DNA from: an uncultured Maribacter sp.
GTDB taxonomy: Bacteria; Bacteroidota; Bacteroidia; Flavobacteriales; Flavobacteriaceae
DNA length: 64,000 bases
Direction: 5' to 3'
NCBI RefSeq assembly: GCF_947500405.1
Contig: NZ_CANMRY010000001.1
Span: 434,001-498,000, forward strand
Shown: positions 57,743 to 64,000 of the stretch, piece by piece
How positions within the stretch are numbered: the stretch's first letter is position 1
How the letters are laid out: every line of letters begins with the position of its first letter
Notes under the pieces: model-generated
The model's input: only the letters and a program-made list of their open reading frames with translations
What the model was told of the DNA's origin: nothing
Database searches by the model: none
Translations under genes and position numbers: made by a program

Positions 57743-58600
57743 TTAGTTTTGATGAAAAGTATTGGAAACAAACTCTAACACACTTGGTAAAGCAGATCGC
57801 CAATATACCCAACTATGTTTACCTTCTCTAACTCTGTACTCATGTGGAATATCCTTCTTTTTCATGGCAATATGTACTAAGCTATTCCCTTCGTACAAAA
57901 AATCATCATCGCCACAATCTATATACCACTTTACAGATTTTATTTGTTCAACAGGCTTGGATTCTAATAAATTCAAAGCATTATAATTTTCAAAATAACT
58001 TTGTATTTCTTCTTCTGTATAGGATTTACCCATCCTTGTTATTTGCGTTTTTAAATCTTCTATAGTCAAAGGCCCCACATAAGCACTTAACGGACAAGAA
58101 GAAGAAAATAATTCTGGATGGCGAAGTGCATACATAAAACTACCTCCACCTCCCATAGACAATCCTGCAACAGCTCTATATCTTTTTTCTTTTTTAATTC
58201 GATATTTTTTCTCTACATAAGGCATAAATTCTTCAAAAAAGAAATCCTCATATTTCCAATCGCCTACATTAAAATATCCTCTTTCTCCTGTATTAGCATC
58301 TGGCATTATAATAATCATAGAAGTTGCAATCCCTTCATTAATACTTTCATCAGTAATACGCAATACCTCTCCAAACTGTATCCACCCTGTTTGGTCATCC
58401 CCTGCTCCATGCAATAAATAAAGTACTGGATAGCTACGCTCTGAAGTGTCATAATCTGGAGGTAAATAAACCGCGTACTTACGTTCTCCTTTTAATATTT
58501 TACTTGACATTTTTAGTTCATCATAAACTTTTCCTGTTTGGCTATAACAAGATATAGTCATTGCAAAACAAAAAATTACTATGGCTGTAAGAGTTCTCAT
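57743..58600 (-). CDS. Secreted esterase, CE1-like (esterase D/feruloyl or acetyl esterase type)
   Basis: 285 residues with a signal peptide (about 1-20). LLHGAGDDQTGW (about 62-73) is the oxyanion region; GLSMGGGGS (146-154) gives the nucleophile S148. The remaining triad residues are D in the WYIDCGDDD segment and H in GKHSW. The family (CE1 and related esterases) removes acyl groups from carbohydrates or peptidoglycan-like polymers. It is not in the PUL and has no operator copy, so a polysaccharide role is inference from family alone. Confidence 0.87.
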   Translation of the reverse strand: MRTLTAIVIFCFAMTISCYSQTGKVYDELKMSSKILKGERKYAVYLPPDYDTSERSYPVLYLLHGAGDDQTGWIQFGEVLRITDESINEGIATSMIIIMPDANTGERGYFNVGDWKYEDFFFEEFMPYVEKKYRIKKEKRYRAVAGLSMGGGGSFMYALRHPELFSSSCPLSAYVGPLTIEDLKTQITRMGKSYTEEEIQSYFENYNALNLLESKPVEQIKSVKWYIDCGDDDFLYEGNSLVHIAMKKKDIPHEYRVREGKHSWVYWRSALPSVLEFVSNTFHQN

Positions 58601-58807
58601 TTTAATATATTTTTATCATAAAAAGATACTCCTTTTTGCAACAAAAAAATTTTAAAACACTATTCTTTACTATACTTTAACATGTAATTGCTATTTTTTT
58701 ATAAAACACTCAAAGCAAAGTTAAAATATAGCACCTCTCCTTTTTGATACAATACACCTATAATCTTTAAGGAAAATGCTTAGAAATAACTCTTATACCA
58801 TAAAAAA

Positions 58808-58839
58808 ATAAAGCCCTAAGAAAATTCTTAGGGCTTTAT
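58808..58839. terminator. Bidirectional terminator between 58600 and 58867
   Basis: The stem of up to 15 pairs reads ATAAAGCCCTAAGAA (58808-58822) with TTCTTAGGGCTTTAT (58825-58839). On the minus strand it ends in a T-run (A-run at 58802-58808), terminating the transcript that reads through 58867-59643. Confidence 0.85.
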
Positions 58840-58866
58840 ACTTATACTTTAAAAATAAATCTCTCT

Positions 58867-59643
58867 TCAATAAGTTTTCTCTAGCTTGTTAATATATTGG
58901 TTGCAATTAACACAACTTTTCCATTCATAATCCTTAACACCAAGTTCTTTATTAATAAATTTTATAGTTTCAAACGTTTCACAAAGCGAATTGTTTTTTT
59001 CTCTCATTCTCCATTGTTTTAATTCTATAGAAAAAGAAACCAAATTTTTAAACTTAACATCTTCAGATAATTTAGCATAATTATTTGGTATATAATCACC
59101 CGTTATTAAATCATAACTAAATCTCTTATATATTTCAGGCAGCATTATATCACTTCTAGACATACTAGTATTAAAAGTACGTTCAATTAATTTAGGATAC
59201 TCTACTTCATATAAATGGATAATTTTCATCCTCAAACTATCATTATCGATATTACTTAAGCCTAAAGATTTTAGTGCATAATACCCTGAAGTTTCTAACT
59301 CTATTTTCTCTAACCATCCTATTCTCTGAAATTTAAGACCAATAGAATCAACACTCTTATCATTCAAAAATTTTAGTATTTTATTTGCCTCATTATTCGA
59401 ATAACCTTCATTTCTAATATTACAAGAAATATTTAGTCTGTTATTTTCTAAATTACTTCTTAATTCAGTAAGTAAAATTTTATCTATGTCTTTTTTTTTG
59501 CTACGGTTGTTAAAATATTTTTCTGCAGCAATACCACCCCAAACGGACATAATAATAAGAATAGCCTCAAAAAAGAAACTCCTAAGAAAAGTTAACAAAT
59601 TAAATTTTTTCCAACTTTTTCTTAATTCTTTTCTAAAGCCCAT
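58867..59643 (-). CDS. DUF6090-like membrane protein
   Basis: 258 residues from the ATG at 59643 (MGFRKELRK). The longer frame to 59736 overlaps the folD end and lacks a sensible start. There is one membrane helix at about 23-42 (FLRSFFFEAILIIMSVWGGI), followed by a helical, largely charged cytoplasmic or periplasmic domain. The pattern resembles the DUF6090 family seen in flavobacteria. Function unknown. It is downstream of folD with a 31-bp gap, and is followed by a strong terminator. Confidence 0.65.
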   Translation of the reverse strand: MGFRKELRKSWKKFNLLTFLRSFFFEAILIIMSVWGGIAAEKYFNNRSKKKDIDKILLTELRSNLENNRLNISCNIRNEGYSNNEANKILKFLNDKSVDSIGLKFQRIGWLEKIELETSGYYALKSLGLSNIDNDSLRMKIIHLYEVEYPKLIERTFNTSMSRSDIMLPEIYKRFSYDLITGDYIPNNYAKLSEDVKFKNLVSFSIELKQWRMREKNNSLCETFETIKFINKELGVKDYEWKSCVNCNQYINKLEKTY

Positions 59644-59674
59644 CTCAAAAGTTTGTAATACGATTATATGGTAT

Positions 59675-60562
59675 TTATGCTTTAGAAGCTCTATGTCTTT
59701 CTCTTGCAAGCAATGTATTCTTAAGTAACATTGCAATAGTCATGGGTCCTACTCCGCCAGGTACGGGAGTTATAAAAGATGCTTTTTTGCTTACATTTTC
59801 AAAATCTACATCTCCCGTAATACGGTATCCTCTAGGCTTAGATTCATCTGGTACACGTGTAATACCAACATCTATAACCACAGCATCATCTTTTACCATT
59901 TCTGCTTTTAAGAAGTTAGGAACTCCTAAAGCCGATATTACAATATCTGCTTGTGATATAATTTGCGTAATATTCTTTGTTCTACTGTGTGTTAAGGTTA
60001 CTGTAGAGTTTCCTGGCCAACCTTTTCTACCCATAAGAATACTCATTGGGCGCCCTACAATATGACTTCTACCAATTACTACGGTATGTTTCCCTTGTGT
60101 TTCTACTTTATAACGCTCCAGCAATTCTAAAATTCCAAAAGGTGTTGCTGGAATAAACGTACTCATGTCTAATGCCATTTTACCAAAATTGGTTGGATGA
60201 AAACCGTCTACATCTTTATCTGGATCAACCGCTAGTAAAACTTTTTGTTCATTTATTTGAGGAGGTAATGGCAATTGAATAATAAAACCATCAATATCTT
60301 CATTCTGGTTTAATTCTTCTATTTTATTAAGTAATTCTATTTCCGAAGTTGTACTAGGCAACTGCACCAAAGTAGATTCAAAACCTATACGCTCACAAGA
60401 ACGAACTTTACTTCCTACATAGGTTAAACTAGCCCCATCATTACCTACTAAAACAGCAGCTAAATGCGGCACTTTTTCACCTCTTTCTTTCATTTTTGCT
60501 ACCTCAGCAGCAATTTCATCTTTAATTTCGTTTGATACTTTTTTACCGTCTAGTAATTCCAT
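59675..60562 (-). CDS. folD: Bifunctional methylenetetrahydrofolate dehydrogenase/cyclohydrolase
   Basis: 295 residues, normal family length. TYVGSKVRSCERIGF (about 49-63) holds the catalytic lysine-containing segment. QLPLPPQINEQKVL (about 98-111) and VVIGRSHIVGRPMSILM (about 161-177) are the standard folate and NADP motifs, and the C-terminal TPVPGGVGPMTIAMLL is signature. It converts 5,10-methylene-THF to 10-formyl-THF in one-carbon metabolism. It is downstream of ffh by 67 bp in the same direction. Confidence 0.97.
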   Translation of the reverse strand: MELLDGKKVSNEIKDEIAAEVAKMKERGEKVPHLAAVLVGNDGASLTYVGSKVRSCERIGFESTLVQLPSTTSEIELLNKIEELNQNEDIDGFIIQLPLPPQINEQKVLLAVDPDKDVDGFHPTNFGKMALDMSTFIPATPFGILELLERYKVETQGKHTVVIGRSHIVGRPMSILMGRKGWPGNSTVTLTHSRTKNITQIISQADIVISALGVPNFLKAEMVKDDAVVIDVGITRVPDESKPRGYRITGDVDFENVSKKASFITPVPGGVGPMTIAMLLKNTLLARERHRASKA

Positions 60563-60629
60563 TTTCTTGCAAAATACTGTTTAAAAAAGGTGTGTTAACA
60601 ACACCTATATAGTTAATGTGTTTTGTTTT

Positions 60630-61970
60630 TTAAGGGCGCATTCCTTTCATATTGCCCATCATTTGCATCATCTTTTTACCGCCACCACCTTGCATCATTT
60701 TCATCATTTTACTCATTTGGTCAAACTGCTTTAATAATTGGTTTACCTCCTGAATATTACGGCCACTACCTTTTGCAATACGTTTTTTACGACTAGCATT
60801 TAAGGAGGAAGGTGTAGATCTTTCACTTGGGGTCATAGAATGTATAATAGCTTCTATATGTTTAAAAGCGTCATCATCTATATCTAACCCTTTTAATGCT
60901 TTGCCTGCACCAGGTATCATTCCCATTAAATCTTTAATGTTACCCATTTTTTTAATTTGCTGAATCTGCTTCAGGAAATCATCAAAACCAAACTTATTTT
61001 TGGCAATTTTCTTTTGAATTTTTCTTGCTTCCTCTTCATCAAACTGCTCTTGTGCACGTTCTACTAAAGAAATAACGTCTCCCATTCCAAGAATACGTTC
61101 TGCCATACGAGATGGATGAAAAACATCTATAGCTTCCATCTTTTCTCCTGTACCAATAAATTTAATTGGCTTATCTACAACAGACTTAATAGATATTGCT
61201 GCACCACCACGAGTATCCCCATCTAGCTTCGTAAGTATAACTCCATCAAAATTAAGAATATCATTAAAAGCTTTTGCTGTATTTACGGCATCTTGCCCTG
61301 TCATAGCATCTACCACAAACAAAGTTTCTTGTGGTTCTATAGCTTTATGAATGTTAGATATTTCGTCCATCATTTTTTCGTCTACCGCTAAACGACCGGC
61401 GGTATCTATAATAACCACATCATTACCATTTGCTTTGGCTTGTGCAATACCTGCTTGTGCAATGGCAACTGGATCATTATTTTCTTTATCCGAATAAACA
61501 TCTACCTCTATTTGCGCCCCAACTACATGCAACTGGTCTATTGCCGCAGGACGATATACATCACATGCTACTAATAAAGGTTTTTTAGACTTTTTGTTTT
61601 TTAAGAAATTTGCCAGTTTACCAGAAAAAGTTGTTTTACCAGAACCTTGTAAACCAGACATTAAAACTATTGTTGGTTTTCCTGAAAGATTAATTCCTTC
61701 GGTTTCACCTCCCATTAATGCAGTTAACTCATCTTTTACAATCTTAACCATTAATTGGCCAGGTTGTAATGTGGTAAGTACGTCCGAACCTAATGCTTTT
61801 TCTTTTACCTTATTGGTAAATTCCTTTGCTATTTTAAAGTTAACATCGGCATCTAACAGTGCTCTACGCACTTCTTTAGTTGTCTCTGCAACGTTTATTT
61901 CTGTAATCTGACCATGTCCTTTTAAGACATGGAGTGCTTTATCTAGCTTTTCACTTAAATTATCAAACAT
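60630..61970 (-). CDS. ffh: Signal recognition particle protein
   Basis: 446 residues. The N domain covers about 1-95. The GTPase has G1 GLQGSGKTT (106-114), DVYRPAAIDQL, DTAGR and TKLDGDTRGGAA. The methionine-rich M domain (about 330-446) ends in a QGGGGKKMMQMMGNM-like run. It delivers membrane and secreted proteins co-translationally with SRP RNA, which is not found in the window. Normal sequence throughout, nothing unusual. Confidence 0.97.
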   Translation of the reverse strand: MFDNLSEKLDKALHVLKGHGQITEINVAETTKEVRRALLDADVNFKIAKEFTNKVKEKALGSDVLTTLQPGQLMVKIVKDELTALMGGETEGINLSGKPTIVLMSGLQGSGKTTFSGKLANFLKNKKSKKPLLVACDVYRPAAIDQLHVVGAQIEVDVYSDKENNDPVAIAQAGIAQAKANGNDVVIIDTAGRLAVDEKMMDEISNIHKAIEPQETLFVVDAMTGQDAVNTAKAFNDILNFDGVILTKLDGDTRGGAAISIKSVVDKPIKFIGTGEKMEAIDVFHPSRMAERILGMGDVISLVERAQEQFDEEEARKIQKKIAKNKFGFDDFLKQIQQIKKMGNIKDLMGMIPGAGKALKGLDIDDDAFKHIEAIIHSMTPSERSTPSSLNASRKKRIAKGSGRNIQEVNQLLKQFDQMSKMMKMMQGGGGKKMMQMMGNMKGMRP

Positions 61971-62052
61971 CTTCTTACTATATTAACAGGGAAGGCAAAT
62001 TTAAGAATATCCACTGTAAGTGGGTAGTTTACTGGCAAAAATATGTGATACA

Positions 62053-62083
62053 AAAAGCGCCTACTGTTAAAATAGGCGCTTTT
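62053..62083. terminator. Bidirectional terminator between ffh and the 62110 gene
   Basis: AAAAGCGCCTA (62053-62063) pairs perfectly with TAGGCGCTTTT (62073-62083) over a 9-nt loop. The minus strand runs into five Ts. It ends the 62110-63867 transcript and insulates ffh. Confidence 0.88.
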
Positions 62084-62109
62084 CTTAAAAAATGTGGGGT
62101 AAAAAAGGT

Positions 62110-63867
62110 TTATTTTTTCTCTAAAACAAGGTGATCATATCCACCATTACTATTTTCATGTTTTAGTTCTAATCTATTTTCTTGTACTTCTAAGACTATA
62201 TAATCATTAGCTAAAGGATAAAAATTACTATTTGCACCAAAGTTTATAATCATTTCTAACTTATTATCGCTATTTCTATATACGAACCATCTTCCTGCAC
62301 TTACCTCAACTTGGTTAGGGCTATATACGGTTACTTTCCCATTAGCACTAAAAGAAAATTCATAATTTGCATACGCTTCGCTTGGGTCTTGGTTTTCTGA
62401 GAAAAGTGCAACTTCCCAAAGGCTATCCTTAAATAAACCTCTTATCCATACTACGTCTTCATCATCTACATCATTATCACAATTTCTCTCTAAAATAAGC
62501 TCATAACCAGTTCCTGGAATTTCAAATTTTAAACGATTATCTCTAAGATCAGACAAAGGCCATTCAAAGCTAACACCAGGCTCATTACCCATTGTTATAG
62601 CCATTACTAATCTTGCTTGTGCATTAAGTGTTATTTCCCATGTTCCTTCCGAAGAAACCTCTCCACTACTTAAGGTAACTACACCATCTGCCATAAAATT
62701 AAATTCGTATCCTAATAAACGATCTAACTCTTGATTATCTCTTTTTACTTTTTTAATTATCCAGCTACATTCTTTTAATACACCTCGTAATGTATTTGGG
62801 TCTTTATCTATAACATTACAGGCTTTCTTCATGATAATTTTATTACCACCTTCTGCAAATAATTTAATTTTTCCGTCCTCTAATTCATATACAAACCAGT
62901 CTAAAGTAAAATCCATTAAGGCTGTAAATTCTAATTTTAATAAAACTCTATTATTAGATACTCTTGTTGTCCACTCTCCTTCAATACTATTTCCCTCTCT
63001 ATCTTTTGCAGTTACCGTACCATTTGCAGCAAAATTCATTGCATATTCAAAATAACGTCCTATTTGATCTTCTTCATTTCTTTGCATATCATGTATTAAC
63101 CATGGGCAAGCAACTAAATAAGCGTCTAAACGTTCTTTAGAAAAATCATCATCATTATGATCATTATCATCATCTTCATCACAAGCTTCTTTAGCACTTT
63201 CTATAGCTACAGCCAATTCTGCATTTGTATTTACTACAACCTCTGTATTATCATACAATTTTAATGTCACAGGAAAATCCATGCTTACTAATTGGTTTCC
63301 TTCTAACCCTGCAAAAAATCTTCTTAACTGTCTATCATTTTCTACTGTGGCGTTTCCTGTTTGTTGGTTATTAACATCAAACGTAAAAACTGTTAAAGGG
63401 TATACAAAATCTATACATTCAATATCATCATCCTTACCACCTTCAATACAATCTTTAGCTATTTCTCTTAATTCATCTTTACTAGAAATTGTTATTTCGG
63501 AATAGTCTGCAAGTGTTATTGTTATTGGGAAAATAATATCTACAATATCACTATCTACATCAACCTTATCTAATAATTCTTCTACAGTTACTAAGTCTTC
63601 TTTAGAATCTAAAGTAACTTCTAGCCCATTTACATTAACAGTATAAGGGAATTCTATTGCAAAGCAACTTACTCCATCTACAATATTATCAAAAGAACCA
63701 TCTTGCGATGATGTATTTGTAATAAGTTTTGCTGCAGCAGAGTTTGCTGTAATTGACTCGTTTTCTTCTCCGTTAGATATTTCTTCAAATTCATCTTGAC
63801 ATGAAGTAAACGATATTGCAACTGCTAGTAAGCTTGCAAATAATGTGGTTTTAAAAAACTTTCTCAT
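62110..63867 (-). CDS. Hypothetical repeat lipoprotein with acidic linker
   Basis: 585 residues. The signal peptide ends in an SFTSC lipobox (about residue 23). The N-terminal half (about 65-245) holds four similar strands (IEFPYTV, IIFPITIT, FVYPLTVF, MDFPVTLK), each followed by a short helix, so it is an internal repeat. A very acidic DEDDDNDHNDDD linker lies near 247-260. The C-terminal half has three further repeats (about 265, 370, 490), each beginning with WxI/V and containing YEFxFxADGxVT-like strands, suggesting lipocalin-like domains. No known function. It may be a cell-surface or calcium-binding protein, but this is inference. Confidence 0.8.
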   Translation of the reverse strand: MRKFFKTTLFASLLAVAISFTSCQDEFEEISNGEENESITANSAAAKLITNTSSQDGSFDNIVDGVSCFAIEFPYTVNVNGLEVTLDSKEDLVTVEELLDKVDVDSDIVDIIFPITITLADYSEITISSKDELREIAKDCIEGGKDDDIECIDFVYPLTVFTFDVNNQQTGNATVENDRQLRRFFAGLEGNQLVSMDFPVTLKLYDNTEVVVNTNAELAVAIESAKEACDEDDDNDHNDDDFSKERLDAYLVACPWLIHDMQRNEEDQIGRYFEYAMNFAANGTVTAKDREGNSIEGEWTTRVSNNRVLLKLEFTALMDFTLDWFVYELEDGKIKLFAEGGNKIIMKKACNVIDKDPNTLRGVLKECSWIIKKVKRDNQELDRLLGYEFNFMADGVVTLSSGEVSSEGTWEITLNAQARLVMAITMGNEPGVSFEWPLSDLRDNRLKFEIPGTGYELILERNCDNDVDDEDVVWIRGLFKDSLWEVALFSENQDPSEAYANYEFSFSANGKVTVYSPNQVEVSAGRWFVYRNSDNKLEMIINFGANSNFYPLANDYIVLEVQENRLELKHENSNGGYDHLVLEKK

Positions 63868-64000
63868 AACGATTTGGATTTTTATTTGTTTCTATAATTC
63901 TAAAACAACCAACTTTTAAAATACCCTACCTTTCTATTTAATTTTTTTAAAATATCTTTGACACAAAACCAATCCCTTGAGCAATAAAGAACAGGACAAC

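Noticed and set aside
59644..59736. Extension of the DUF6090-like gene to 59736
   Set aside because: It would overlap the folD coding end by about 60 bp on the same strand and adds no recognisable sequence.
63986..64000. Sequence at the window end resembling the PUL operator (AACAGGA)
   Set aside because: Only one half-site matches, the orientation relative to the 62110-63867 gene is opposite to the others, and no -7 box lies 22 nt away.
1..64000. CRISPR arrays, tRNA or rRNA genes, prophage
   Set aside because: No regularly spaced repeats, cloverleaf-like sequences, rRNA or phage structural genes were seen in any gap.

Overview
The window reads as a chromosomal segment of a marine member of the Bacteroidota, most likely Flavobacteriaceae. 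The base composition is AT-rich, there is a SusC/SusD pair, a hybrid two-component regulator, many secreted lipoproteins, Bacteroidota-type -7 promoter boxes (TAnnTTTG) and typical flavobacterial housekeeping genes. No species can be assigned from the sequence alone.

Region 1 (1 to about 38,400) is one large polysaccharide utilization locus (PUL). Nearly all of it is on the minus strand. It encodes two stand-alone GH78 alpha-L-rhamnosidases (one cut by the window edge), a GH59-type glycosidase carrying a rhamnosidase-type N-terminal domain, a GH106 rhamnosidase, an unassigned Tat-type lipoprotein that looks like an alpha/alpha-toroid lyase, a small beta-rich lipoprotein that may be the endo-lyase, a stand-alone S1 sulfatase, a GH105 unsaturated uronyl hydrolase, a GH3 enzyme and a fused sulfatase-GH78 protein. 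SusC, SusD and a fasciclin lipoprotein import the products. An HTCS, an AraC regulator and a GntR regulator accompany them, and a sugar-porter transporter lies at the far end. Rhamnosidases, sulfatases and GH105 together indicate a sulfated polymer of rhamnose and uronic acid. Ulvan from green algae is the best guess; GH59 and GH106 would be less usual additions.

The clearest undescribed signal is a 15-bp operator, CAKGATAnnACAGGA in gene orientation. It occurs five times in the locus, always pointing at a PUL gene. In four of five cases exactly 22 nt separate it from a -7 box (24 nt in the fifth). It appears to define the regulon, including the distant sugar transporter. A diverged version may precede susC.

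Region 2 (about 38,500 to 47,500) is mixed: a NUDIX protein, a PAS-LuxR regulator, an exonuclease/GIY-YIG fusion, tiny membrane proteins, a persulfide dioxygenase-rhodanese fusion next to a SulP permease, a decayed di-heme cytochrome c peroxidase gene and an aldose-epimerase-like gene. A compact structured element precedes the PAS-LuxR gene, and a transposase relic lies downstream of the sugar transporter.

Region 3 (about 47,900 to 64,000) is ordinary chromosome: a LolC/E-type permease, a DUF1343/NamZ-like enzyme, a YkgJ-type cysteine-cluster protein, a DUF2059 protein, a methyltransferase, a metalloprotease lipoprotein, QueE, a HerA-like ATPase, an HxlR regulator, two alpha/beta hydrolases, a DUF6090-like protein, FolD, Ffh and a large repeat lipoprotein.
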